Shown: piece after piece, positions 37,440 through 46,002 of the stretch
Position numbering within the stretch: the stretch's first letter is position 1
Layout of the letters: every line of letters starts with the position of its first letter
Source of the DNA: an uncultured Photobacterium sp.
GTDB lineage: Bacteria > Pseudomonadota > Gammaproteobacteria > Enterobacterales > Vibrionaceae
DNA length: 64,000 nt
Direction of reading: 5' to 3'
NCBI RefSeq assembly: GCF_947502415.1
Contig: NZ_CANMZV010000027.1
Coordinates: 1 to 64,000 of the forward strand
Notes under the pieces: generated by a model
Database searches by the model: none
The model's input: only the letters and a program-made list of their open reading frames with translations
What the model was told of the DNA's origin: nothing
Made by a program: the position numbers and the translations under genes

Positions 37440-39092
37440 TTAACTGCGCCACTGTTTGAAAGCATTGATCAGGCCATTAGTCGAGCTATCATGGCTGCTG
37501 ATCTCATCTGCGCTGTTTAGCTCAGGCAAGATGTTGTTAGCCAGCTGTTTTCCTAGCTCAACGCCCCACTGATCAAAGCTGAAGATATTCCAGATCACAC
37601 CCTGAGTGAAGATCTTCTGCTCATACAGTGCAATCAGGGAACCCAATACAGAAGGTGTTACCTGCTTCACTAAGATAGAGTTAGTCGGGCGGTTACCTTC
37701 AAACACCTTGAACGGTACCAGATCTTTCACATCGTCCAGTGACTTGCCAGTTGCAACAAATTCCGCTTCTACCTGCTCTTTTGTCTTACCGAACGCCAGT
37801 GCCTCAGTTTGAGCAAAGAAGTTCGCCATTAACTTCGGATGGTGATCGCTTAGCGGGTTGTGGCTGATTGCAGGAGCAATAAAGTCACACGGGATCAGCT
37901 TTGTGCCTTGGTGGATCAACTGGTAGAACGCATGCTGGCCGTTAGTACCAGGCTCACCCCAGATAATTGGGCCTGTCTGGTAATCAATGGGATTACCACC
38001 ACGGTCAACGCACTTACCGTTAGATTCCATATTGCCTTGCTGGAAGTAAGCAGCAAAACGATGCAGGTACTGATCGTAAGGCAGGATAGCTTCAGATTCC
38101 GCACCATGGAAGTTGTTATACCAAATGCCGATCAGCGCTAGGATAACAGGTAGGTTGTTTTCCAGAGGGGCTTCTGCAAAGTGCTTATCCATTGCATGGG
38201 CACCTTCCAGTAGCTCAATAAAGTTATCGAAACCGATAGCCAGGCTGATTGACAGGCCAATCGCAGAACATAGTGAGTAACGACCACCAACCCAGTCCCA
38301 GAACTCAAACATGTTGTCAGTATCGATACCGAACTCAGCAACCGCCGAAGCATTGGTAGACAGTGCAGCAAAGTGCTTAGCGACATGCGCCTGGTCTTGT
38401 GCTGTCGCCAGAAACCAATCACGTGCAGAAAGCGCGTTAGTCATCGTTTCCTGAGTGGTGAATGTCTTCGATGCGATCAGGAACAGTGTCGTTTCCGGAT
38501 TCAGAGCTTTCAGCGTCTCTGCAATGTGGGTACCGTCAACATTTGACACAAAGTGCATATTCAGGCGTGTTTTATATGCTGCCAGCGCTTCAGTCACCAT
38601 GTAAGGTCCCAGATCTGAGCCTCCAATACCGATGTTCACAACGTCGGTAATTTCCTTGCCGGTATAACCTTTCCACTCACCATCAACGATACGGGCAGTG
38701 AAGCCTTTCATCTTCTCCAGAACCGCATTCACATTTGGCATTACATCTTCGCCGCCAACCATTACCGGCGTATTGCTACGGTTACGAAGAGCCGAGTGCA
38801 GTACCGCACGGCCTTCTGTCTGGTTGATTTTCTCACCGCTGAATAGATCCGCAATCGCAACTTTTAGCTCAGTTTGCTCAGCTAGCTCAAGCAGCTTGCT
38901 CATGGTTTCTTCAGTGATCAAGTTCTTGGAGTAATCCAGCAGAATGTCGGAGCCAAAGTTTGCCGAGAACTTAGCAAAACGATCGCTATCTTGTGCAAAC
39001 AGCTCGCTAAGCTGTAGATCCTGTGCCTCTTCAAAATGTGCAGTCAAAGCTTTCCAAGCCGGTGTCTGCGTTGGGTTGATGTTTTTCAACAT
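37440..39092 (-). CDS. pgi: glucose-6-phosphate isomerase
   Basis: Pgi interconverts glucose 6-phosphate and fructose 6-phosphate. The 550-aa protein (E. coli 549) has the family signatures NIGIGGSDLGPYMVTEAL (about 150-167), FDQWGVELGKQLA near the C-terminus and the catalytic glutamate in the region QQGNMESNGK. It stands alone. A GGAACTTCACC-type sequence precedes the start. Confidence 0.97.
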   Translation of the reverse strand: MLKNINPTQTPAWKALTAHFEEAQDLQLSELFAQDSDRFAKFSANFGSDILLDYSKNLITEETMSKLLELAEQTELKVAIADLFSGEKINQTEGRAVLHSALRNRSNTPVMVGGEDVMPNVNAVLEKMKGFTARIVDGEWKGYTGKEITDVVNIGIGGSDLGPYMVTEALAAYKTRLNMHFVSNVDGTHIAETLKALNPETTLFLIASKTFTTQETMTNALSARDWFLATAQDQAHVAKHFAALSTNASAVAEFGIDTDNMFEFWDWVGGRYSLCSAIGLSISLAIGFDNFIELLEGAHAMDKHFAEAPLENNLPVILALIGIWYNNFHGAESEAILPYDQYLHRFAAYFQQGNMESNGKCVDRGGNPIDYQTGPIIWGEPGTNGQHAFYQLIHQGTKLIPCDFIAPAISHNPLSDHHPKLMANFFAQTEALAFGKTKEQVEAEFVATGKSLDDVKDLVPFKVFEGNRPTNSILVKQVTPSVLGSLIALYEQKIFTQGVIWNIFSFDQWGVELGKQLANNILPELNSADEISSHDSSTNGLINAFKQWRS

Positions 39093-39374
39093 GGTGAAGT
39101 TCCTGATTTTTTTAATTTTTAATCCATCGGCCTTATCAGTATGATCCAGCCCATGGATCCCCGATATTCTTAAATGTTGTCAATTGTAGCGCAACCTGCT
39201 GGGTCGGCTATATTTTTGTAATTTTACGACTTATGACAGATTATGACTTGAAGATAACTCTATCTTCATTGAGTCAGGTCACGAAAACCAAGAGTAGATA
39301 ATAGACGCAAAGCATCTCGATGAATACAGTTGTCGACTAAGATTGCAGCAAAACGATAACAAAAGGGCATACAG

Positions 39375-39794
39375 ATGTGGTTTCAAAAGACAATCCAGCT
39401 AAAACCCCGCAGTCGCGGTTTTCACCTTATAACCGATGAAATTGAACAACATATTCCAGAGCTTCAACAATATAGCGTCGGACTGCTTCACTGCTTCATC
39501 CAACACACCTCGGCGAGCCTGACACTCAACGAAAATGCCGATCCGACAGTCCGTAGCGACATGGAAGCCCACTTCAATAAATCCATACCGGAACGCGCCT
39601 CCTATTATCGCCATACTTATGAAGGTGATGATGACATGCCGGCCCACATAAAAGCTTCAACCTTGGGTACAAGTATTAGCATTCCCATTACTCAAGGGCG
39701 TCTGGCGCTCGGTACCTGGCAGGGAATTTATCTCGGTGAACACCGGGATCTCGGCGGCAGCCGCCGAGTTATAGTGACAATTCAGGGCGAATAA
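39375..39794 (+). CDS. yjbQ: YjbQ family (UPF0047) protein
   Basis: The 139-aa protein matches the YjbQ/UPF0047 family: LKPRSRGFHLITDEI, HCFIQHTSASLTLNENADPTV (about residues 39-59), HIKASTLGTSISIPITQGRL and the C-terminal GTWQGIYLGEHRD...R. The His and Asp/Glu residues form a metal site. E. coli YjbQ has weak thiamine-phosphate synthase activity, but the physiological role is not settled. Confidence 0.88.
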   Translation: MWFQKTIQLKPRSRGFHLITDEIEQHIPELQQYSVGLLHCFIQHTSASLTLNENADPTVRSDMEAHFNKSIPERASYYRHTYEGDDDMPAHIKASTLGTSISIPITQGRLALGTWQGIYLGEHRDLGGSRRVIVTIQGE

Positions 39795-39821
39795 TCGCTG
39801 ATAATAAATTGGAACAGATAT

Positions 39822-39848
39822 AAAAAAGCCGCAGCAACCGCTGCGGCT
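39822..39848. terminator. terminator between yjbQ and alr
   Basis: AGCCGCAG-CAAC-CGCTGCGGCT hairpin, with a T run on the minus strand side, placed to end alr. Confidence 0.85.
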
Positions 39849-39901
39849 CTCAGTTAAAAATCAGCTTAACAACCAACTGGTTAAGCTCATTGGCTGGTAT
39901 A

Positions 39902-40984
39902 TTACAAGTAAGCCATCTTGACCCGTGACGTTAGCTTAGTCACCAGCTCATAGGCGATGGTACCTATGTGTTCGGCCACCTCTTCAGCCGGCAGTCCCTC
40001 TCCCCACAGAATGGCTTCATCACCGACCTTGTCGGTTGCATCCGGCCCCAGCTCAACAGTCAGCATATCCATCGAAACCCGTCCGGCCATCGGTACCATA
40101 CGACCATTAACCAGAACCGGGGTACCGTTAGGGGCTGTACGCGGATAACCGTCACCGTAGCCAATTGCTATCACCCCAACCTTAGTATCACGCTCACTGG
40201 TCCAGATCCCGCCGTAACCGACCTTTTCACCTTTTTTTACATCCCTGACCGCAATCAAGCTAGATGTCAGGGTCATCACCGGTCTCATGCCATACGCTGC
40301 CGCTGAACGCTCAGGCTCAACGAAAGGCGACACGCCATACATAATAATACCAGGGCGGATCCACTCAAGGTGGCTATCCGGCCAAACCAGGATCCCTCCA
40401 GACGCAGCCAGCGAACGCTCACCGCTACAACCTTTCGTCAGTGACAGGAAGGTATCAATCTGCTGACAAGTTACCTCACTCTCCATTTCATCGGCACAAC
40501 CGAAATGGCTCATATAGCGCAGAGGCTTGGCAACATTATCACAAGCATGAAGACGTTCAACAAACTCATTAAAGTGCTCTGGACGCACCCCGAGGCGATG
40601 CATACCAGTATCAATTTTCAGCCACACGACCACCGGGCCATCTAGCTTAGCCTGCTCAAGAGCTTCGAGCTGCTCAATAGAGTGGACTACGGTATGGATA
40701 TTATTAGTTACCAACACCGGCAGATCAGACGGCGCATAAAAGCCTTCCAACAAAAGCACTGGCTTAACGACACCACCGGCCCGAAGGGTCAACGCCTCTT
40801 CAATACGGGCAACACCAAAGCCATCGACATCAGGCAGGCTCTTGGCAACATGCGCCAGGCCATGCCCGTAGCCATTAGCCTTTACTACGGCCAGTATCTT
40901 GCTATTCGGTGCCTGCAACCGGATTTGGCTGATATTATGGGTCAGCGCTTCCGTGTTGATATAAGCTGTCGCTGCTTTCATCAA
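39902..40984 (-). CDS. alr: alanine racemase
   Basis: This PLP enzyme makes D-alanine for peptidoglycan. The PLP lysine is K35 in AVVKANGYGHG; the C-terminal domain has the catalytic tyrosine in KVGYGGIWTSE and VSMDMLTVELG. At 360 aa it has the usual length. A start one codon later is possible. It lies downstream of dnaB on the same strand, the order seen in E. coli too. Confidence 0.96.
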   Translation of the reverse strand: MMKAATAYINTEALTHNISQIRLQAPNSKILAVVKANGYGHGLAHVAKSLPDVDGFGVARIEEALTLRAGGVVKPVLLLEGFYAPSDLPVLVTNNIHTVVHSIEQLEALEQAKLDGPVVVWLKIDTGMHRLGVRPEHFNEFVERLHACDNVAKPLRYMSHFGCADEMESEVTCQQIDTFLSLTKGCSGERSLAASGGILVWPDSHLEWIRPGIIMYGVSPFVEPERSAAAYGMRPVMTLTSSLIAVRDVKKGEKVGYGGIWTSERDTKVGVIAIGYGDGYPRTAPNGTPVLVNGRMVPMAGRVSMDMLTVELGPDATDKVGDEAILWGEGLPAEEVAEHIGTIAYELVTKLTSRVKMAYL

Positions 40985-41051
40985 AAATCCTATACTCGTC
41001 TATCCAAACTGGTGCAATCATCCGCTGCCCAGCAATAAAGAAAGCCGCCGT

Positions 41052-42446
41052 TTACTCCTCGTCGAAGGCCGGGCCGGCATAGTTGTCAAAGCGTGAGAAC
41101 TGTCCCTGGAAAGTCAGGCGCACAGAGCCGATAGGGCCGTTACGCTGCTTACCAATAATAATTTCCGCAATCCCTTTCAAGGCGCTGTCTTCGTGATAAA
41201 CCTCATCACGGTAGATAAACATGATCAAGTCGGCATCCTGCTCGATCGCACCAGATTCACGTAAGTCCGAGTTAACCGGGCGCTTGTCGGCACGTTGTTC
41301 CAACGAGCGGTTAAGCTGCGACAGGGCCACCACAGGTACATTCAGTTCTTTAGCCAATGCCTTAAGGGAACGGGAGATTTCCGCGATTTCCAAGGTACGA
41401 TTGTCCTGCAACCCAGGAACGCGCATCAACTGAAGGTAGTCGACCATGATAAGGCTCAAGCCACCGTGATCGCGGGCAATTCGGCGGGCACGGGAACGGA
41501 CTTCTGTCGGAGTCAGGCCCGAGCTGTCATCAATGAACATATTCTTCTTCTCCATCAGAATACCCATCGTCGACGAAATTCGCGCCCAATCCTCATCATC
41601 CAGCTGACCGGTACGAATTTTGGTCTGATCCACGCGAGACAAGGAAGCCAGCATACGCATCATGATCTGTTCTGCCGGCATCTCCAGCGAGAAAATCAAT
41701 ACCGGTTTTTCCTGCTCCATCGCAGCATTTTCACACAGGTTCATGGCAAAGGTCGTCTTACCCATCGACGGGCGTGCCGCCACGATAATCAAATCCGATC
41801 CCTGCAGGCCTGCCGTCTTCTTGTTCAGATCAGAAAAGCCTGTCGATACCCCGGTCACCCCGTCTTGCGGAGACTGGTACAGGATCTCGATACGCTCAAG
41901 AGTTTTCTCAAGAATCGTATCTACATTCTGCGGACCTTCATTTTCAGAAGTGCGCTGCTCGGCAATCGCGAAAACCTTACTTTCTGCCATGTCGAGCAAA
42001 TCTTCACTGGTGCGGCCCTGTGGATCATAGCCCGCATCAGCAATTTCGTTCGCCACACCAATCATATCGCGGATGAGCGCACGCTCGCGAACAATCTCGG
42101 CATAGGCCGATATATTCGCCGCCGATGGCGTGTTCTTGGCCAGCTCGGCCAAGTAGGCAAAACCACCAACATCTTCCAACTGATCAGACTGCTCAAGCTG
42201 CTCCGACAGGGTGATCAAATCCAGCGGCTGGCCACCTTCGAGTAACCCCGAAGCGCCATCGAAAATGATCCGGTGCGGACGGCTATAGAAATCGTTAGCG
42301 ACAACTTTTTCTGCCACCGCATCCCATTTCTCGTTGTCCAGCATCAAGCCGCCAAGGACGGACTGTTCAGCCTCCAGCGAGTGTGGAGGCATCTTAATTG
42401 CGTCCATCTGGGAATCTTTGGATTTATACGGTTTTTTCTCTGCCAT
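41052..42446 (-). CDS. dnaB: replicative DNA helicase DnaB
   Basis: DnaB is the hexameric 5'-3' helicase of the replication fork. The N-terminal domain (about 15-120) has PPHSLEAEQSVLGGLM; the RecA-like domain has Walker A ARPSMGKT (about 224-231), Walker B LSLIMVDYLQLM and the arginine-finger region RESGAIEQDADLIMFIYRDEVY. 464 aa, close to E. coli (471), and no intein. Transcribed away from the DUF481 gene. Confidence 0.97.
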   Translation of the reverse strand: MAEKKPYKSKDSQMDAIKMPPHSLEAEQSVLGGLMLDNEKWDAVAEKVVANDFYSRPHRIIFDGASGLLEGGQPLDLITLSEQLEQSDQLEDVGGFAYLAELAKNTPSAANISAYAEIVRERALIRDMIGVANEIADAGYDPQGRTSEDLLDMAESKVFAIAEQRTSENEGPQNVDTILEKTLERIEILYQSPQDGVTGVSTGFSDLNKKTAGLQGSDLIIVAARPSMGKTTFAMNLCENAAMEQEKPVLIFSLEMPAEQIMMRMLASLSRVDQTKIRTGQLDDEDWARISSTMGILMEKKNMFIDDSSGLTPTEVRSRARRIARDHGGLSLIMVDYLQLMRVPGLQDNRTLEIAEISRSLKALAKELNVPVVALSQLNRSLEQRADKRPVNSDLRESGAIEQDADLIMFIYRDEVYHEDSALKGIAEIIIGKQRNGPIGSVRLTFQGQFSRFDNYAGPAFDEE

Positions 42447-42709
42447 AGGAATTGCGTGGTTTCCGGAAAACTAAGCGGTGCATTATACCTTATTCAAGCC
42501 AACTCTGAGCACCATTATCAGTGATACCTCAATAATAGTAACGAAAGACTCAACACGGCCCCAAGTAGGCTAGTCGATTACCATTATGTCGCGGAATCGC
42601 ACCAGAGGCGCTAATCATTACAATTCTTGACAAAATAATGACATAAATAAGGTAAAATCTGTGGTTTGCTTCCATATTTACTACTTGCCCGCAATCAAAA
42701 GGAGGACAC

Positions 42710-43459
42710 TTGGCAAGATACCTACTGGCCTTATTGCTACTTGCCAATACTACCGCCTACGCAGACGATGAAGCACCGACCAAGCCACCTTCGCCGTGGA
42801 CAAGCGAGCTGGAACTTGGCTATCAGTCTCTGGGAGGAAACTCCGACTCAGAATCCCTCAACACCCGTATCGGGCTAACCTATGTGAAGAAGCAACTCCG
42901 CCAAAAAGCAGAGGCCAAATACCTGCTGGCGGAAAAAGATGGCGAAGAAGACAAACGTAAAGGCCAGATTGAACTGCAGAGTGACTTAAAAATCAACGAG
43001 CGGACCTATGTGCTCGGTAATGCCAACTACGTCGATGACAGATACGGGCCATACTTTACCGACTTCACTCTATCAACTGGTCTCGGTTATCAGCTACTGC
43101 GGCGGGAAACATTCCAAATGGAAGTGGAAATTGGCCCGGGTTATCGTCACCAGGAGCCGAATATTGATGAGATTGATGATGATGACATCATTGTGCCAGA
43201 AACAGTCGATGAGCTGATCCTAAGGGGCAACACAAAATTCACCTGGAAGCCGTCGAAAACCGTTGAGCTCAATGCCCGCTTTACCGGTATTGCCGGCAAC
43301 AGCAACAGCACCCTTGAAGCTCAGCTGAACCTGACCAGCGCCGTAACCGAAAATATCGCTATCAAGCTAAGCAATACCCAGAAAATAAACAGCTGGGTAC
43401 CGGAAGGGCTGAAAAAGCGAGACTCAACCATGACAATCAATCTGCTATTCAAAATCTAG
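42710..43459 (+). CDS. DUF481 (YdiY-like) outer-membrane protein
   Basis: The 249-aa product has a signal peptide (ARYLLALLLLANTTAYA) and a DUF481 domain of alternating strands (SELELGYQSLGGNSDSESLNTRIGLTYVKKQLRQKAEAKYLLA ... TMTINLLFKI) ending in a hydrophobic residue typical of outer-membrane barrels. It starts with a rare TTG, placed four bases after GGAGGA, and no ATG lies near. A stop precedes this start in frame. Function of the family is not known to me. Confidence 0.82.
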   Translation: MARYLLALLLLANTTAYADDEAPTKPPSPWTSELELGYQSLGGNSDSESLNTRIGLTYVKKQLRQKAEAKYLLAEKDGEEDKRKGQIELQSDLKINERTYVLGNANYVDDRYGPYFTDFTLSTGLGYQLLRRETFQMEVEIGPGYRHQEPNIDEIDDDDIIVPETVDELILRGNTKFTWKPSKTVELNARFTGIAGNSNSTLEAQLNLTSAVTENIAIKLSNTQKINSWVPEGLKKRDSTMTINLLFKI

Positions 43460-43526
43460 TCGCAACCAACTTATACCAGCGCTCCCCAGGACGACTCGCG
43501 CTGTATGTATCCCAACACTTAGACAC

Positions 43527-43555
43527 AAAAAAGCCAGCCCGAAGGCTGGCTTTTT
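43527..43555. terminator. bidirectional terminator between DUF481 gene and rplI
   Basis: AAAGCCAGCC-CGAA-GGCTGGCTTT, a strong hairpin with a tetraloop and A/T runs on both sides; it ends the ribosomal-protein operon and the outer-membrane gene. Confidence 0.93.
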
Positions 43556-43576
43556 ACTAATTAACGCTAAAAGCTA

Positions 43577-44029
43577 TTACTCTGCAGCAACAACGTTTAG
43601 GTTAATAGTTGCGAATACATCAGAGTGCAGCTGGATGCTGATCTCGAATTCGCCAGTAGTACGTAGTGCGCCTTCTGGTAGACGAACTTCGCTCTTCGCT
43701 ACTTCAACGCCAGCTGCAGTGATTGCATCAGCGATGTCACGAGTACCGATAGAACCGAATAGTTTACCTTCGTCGCCCGCTTTAGAAGCGATAACTACAG
43801 CTTCTAGAGCGCCTAGTTTTTCAGCACGTGCTTCAGCAGCAGCTAGTTGCTCAGCAACTTTAGCTTCTAGCTCAGAGCGACGAGCTTCAAACATTTCAAC
43901 GTTAGCTTTAGTAGCCATAACTGCTTTACCCTGAGGGATTAGGAAGTTACGAGCGTAACCAGCTTTAACGTTAACCTGATCACCAAGGCCACCTAGGTTG
44001 CCGATTTTATCAAGTAGAATAACTTGCAT
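43577..44029 (-). CDS. rplI: ribosomal protein bL9
   Basis: L9 binds 23S rRNA near the L1 stalk. The 150-aa protein starts MQVILLDKIGNLGGLGDQVNVKAGYARNFLIP, the family signature, followed by the long connecting helix and the C-terminal domain. Strong codon bias. Last gene of rpsF-priB-rpsR-rplI. Confidence 0.97.
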   Translation of the reverse strand: MQVILLDKIGNLGGLGDQVNVKAGYARNFLIPQGKAVMATKANVEMFEARRSELEAKVAEQLAAAEARAEKLGALEAVVIASKAGDEGKLFGSIGTRDIADAITAAGVEVAKSEVRLPEGALRTTGEFEISIQLHSDVFATINLNVVAAE

Positions 44030-44066
44030 TATCTTGTCCTCTTAAACTTAATTTAACCGCTACCGA

Positions 44067-44294
44067 TTACTGATGCTTGTCAGTGTATGGTAGAAGTGCT
44101 AGGTAACGAGAACGCTTGATAGCACGAGCTAGCTGGCGCTGGTATTTAGCGCGAGTACCAGTGATACGGCTAGGTACGATTTTACCAGCTTCTGTGATGT
44201 AGTTTTTTAGAGTTGCTACGTCTTTGTAGTCAATCTCTTGTACGCCTTCTGCAGTGAAACGGCAGAACTTACGACGACGGAAGAAACGTGCCAT
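44067..44294 (-). CDS. rpsR: ribosomal protein bS18
   Basis: The 75-aa S18 protein (E. coli 75) begins MARFFRRRKFCRFTAEG and carries the family signature IDYKDVATLKNYITEAGKIVPSRITGTRAKYQR. I use the internal ATG after AGGAGATAAGCCC; the open frame 14 codons upstream reaches into priB. S18 pairs with S6 on the platform of the small subunit and, as S6:S18, binds the operon leader. Confidence 0.97.
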   Translation of the reverse strand: MARFFRRRKFCRFTAEGVQEIDYKDVATLKNYITEAGKIVPSRITGTRAKYQRQLARAIKRSRYLALLPYTDKHQ

Positions 44295-44310
44295 GGGCTT
44301 ATCTCCTGAA

Positions 44311-44613
44311 CTAAATTTTTTCAATGTGATCGGCATGCAACACTAATTTACCAATGCCGTTACGGCCGGTGTGGTAAGAAACAAAGCCTCCTACCTTAAT
44401 GTGACTGCCGATAGCTAAATCTTGAGTGAATAATTGTTGACCTTGCCCGCTTACTACCACATTGATGTAGCAATACACCTGGCGTGGTAGATCGGCTTCT
44501 TGCTGATAGGAACGGTGCTCAAGCACAAAGTGACAATGAGGGATCCCCGCCAGCGATTGGCTTCGTTTGGGGTCTTTGGCGATAACGCCAGATAACTCCA
44601 GACGATTGGTCAT
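44311..44613 (-). CDS. priB: primosomal replication protein PriB
   Basis: PriB is an OB-fold single-stranded-DNA-binding protein that helps PriA and DnaT restart replication forks. The 100-aa protein begins MTNRLELSGVIAKDPKRSQSLAGIPHCHFVLEH and shows the SSB-like pattern. Its place between rpsF and rpsR, as in E. coli, confirms it. Confidence 0.95.
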   Translation of the reverse strand: MTNRLELSGVIAKDPKRSQSLAGIPHCHFVLEHRSYQQEADLPRQVYCYINVVVSGQGQQLFTQDLAIGSHIKVGGFVSYHTGRNGIGKLVLHADHIEKI

Positions 44614-44620
44614 TTACCAA

Positions 44621-45016
44621 TTACTCAGCAGCTGCTTCGCCTTCAGCAGGCTTTGCAGGTTGCTCTGCACGCTCTTCACGACGTGGGGCACGCTCTTCTT
44701 TAGCCTTCATCATTGGAGATGGCTCAGTGATAGCGCCTTTAGTGCGCATGATCATGTTACGGATCACAGCATCGTTGAAGCGGAAGTTAGACTCTAGCTC
44801 GTCAATTACAGACTGCTCAGCTTCAACGTTCATTAGAACGTAGTGTGCTTTGTGCAGTTTGTTGATTGGGTAAGCCATTTGACGACGGCCCCAATCTTCT
44901 AGACGGTGAATCTGACCACCAGAATCTTTGATTGCACCAGTGTAACGCTCGATCATGCCAGCAACTTGCTCGCTCTGATCTGGGTGCACCATGAATACGA
45001 TTTCGTAATGACGCAT
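44621..45016 (-). CDS. rpsF: ribosomal protein bS6
   Basis: The 131-aa protein starts MRHYEIVFMVHPDQSEQVAGMIERY and has the S6 signature GGQIHRLEDWGRRQMAYPINKLHKAHYVLMNVEA. The acidic/Ala-rich C-terminal tail (EERAPRREERAEQPAKPAEGEAAAE) is where RimK adds glutamates in E. coli. First gene of the operon; AAGGAGCA is the ribosome site. Confidence 0.97.
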   Translation of the reverse strand: MRHYEIVFMVHPDQSEQVAGMIERYTGAIKDSGGQIHRLEDWGRRQMAYPINKLHKAHYVLMNVEAEQSVIDELESNFRFNDAVIRNMIMRTKGAITEPSPMMKAKEERAPRREERAEQPAKPAEGEAAAE

Positions 45017-45030
45017 GGGTTGCTCCTTAC

Positions 45031-45065
45031 GGATTAATCAGCTTCTCTAATTGGCTCGGTCATCC
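45031..45065 (-). promoter_or_regulatory. S6:S18 ribosomal leader motif
   Basis: In the rpsF 5' leader the minus strand can fold as GGAT/ATCC and AGC/GCT stems around an internal loop with GACCG on the 5' side and GATTA on the 3' side. The conserved unpaired CCG and the closeness to the ribosome site match the S6:S18 autoregulation motif described for many bacteria. Assigned by eye. Confidence 0.55.
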
Positions 45066-45202
45066 AGGAGAAGCAAGGAACTAAAAAAAGAACCGAGAAT
45101 TTGGAGGCAGAATAGTACAGAGAATGGACAATCTAAGCAAGCGATTTTGATAAAAGAAGGGAAGATAACAACAATAAATAAAAAATAAGGTTCAAAAAAA
45201 CA

Positions 45203-45240
45203 AACGCCCGCAAACCTGTCGGTTTACGGGCGTTACACGC
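45203..45240 (-). terminator. rho-independent terminator of nsrR-rnr-rlmB
   Basis: AACGCCCGTAAACC-GACA-GGTTTGCGGGCGTT forms a 14-bp stem (one mismatch), followed on the minus strand by a T run, about 25 bp after the rlmB stop. Confidence 0.93.
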
Positions 45241-45258
45241 ATTGCTATTCGCGAGCTC

Positions 45259-45999
45259 TTAGCTTGTCTGACGCTGACGCACGGCTTCAAACAGACAAAT
45301 ACCTGTAGCCACAGAAACGTTCAGGCTTGATACCGAACCAGCCATCGGGATTTTGATCAGATCATCACAGGTTTCACGTGTCAGGCGACGCATACCTTCA
45401 CCTTCAGCGCCCATCACAATCGCCAGCGGACCGGTCAGCTTGCTATGGTAGAGATCATGAGTCGCTTCACCAGCCGTACCAACAACCCACACCCCTTTCT
45501 CCTGTAGGGCACGCAGGGTACGAGCCAGGTTAGTTACACGAACCAGCGGCACCACTTCCGCCGCCCCACAAGCTACCTTGCTAGCGGTTGCATTCAGCTG
45601 GGCTGAACGGTCTTTAGGCACAATCACAGCCACTGCACCTGCCGCGTCCGCATTACGCAGGCAAGCACCCAAGTTGTGCGGATCCGTCACACCATCCAAA
45701 ACCAGCAACAACGGATTTTCTTTTCCGGCCAGCAGATCATCCAAGTCATTTTCGTTGTACTGCTTGCCCGGACGAACTCGCGCAACAATCCCCTGGTGCG
45801 AAGCACCCTTAACCTTGTCATCCAGTGCCTTACGGCCAGCCTGCTGAATAGTAATACCCAACATCTGCAGCTCATTTAGCACAGGCAACAGACGCTCATC
45901 CTGACGACCTTTCAGGACAAATACTTCAATAAAGCGTGCAGGATCAGACGCTAAAACGGCTTTGACGGCATGAATACCGAAAATAATGTCATTACTCAT
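45259..45999 (-). CDS. rlmB: 23S rRNA (guanosine-2'-O) methyltransferase RlmB
   Basis: RlmB methylates G2251 in the peptidyl-transferase loop of 23S rRNA. The 246-aa SPOUT protein has the N-terminal substrate domain (FGIHAVKAVL) and the knotted C-terminal domain with LDGVTDPHNLGACLRNADAAGA, MGAEGEGMRRLTRETCDDLIKIPM and SLNVSVATGICLFEAVRQ. It follows rnr by three bases. Confidence 0.96.
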   Translation of the reverse strand: MSNDIIFGIHAVKAVLASDPARFIEVFVLKGRQDERLLPVLNELQMLGITIQQAGRKALDDKVKGASHQGIVARVRPGKQYNENDLDDLLAGKENPLLLVLDGVTDPHNLGACLRNADAAGAVAVIVPKDRSAQLNATASKVACGAAEVVPLVRVTNLARTLRALQEKGVWVVGTAGEATHDLYHSKLTGPLAIVMGAEGEGMRRLTRETCDDLIKIPMAGSVSSLNVSVATGICLFEAVRQRQTS

Positions 46000-46002
46000 T
46001 GG

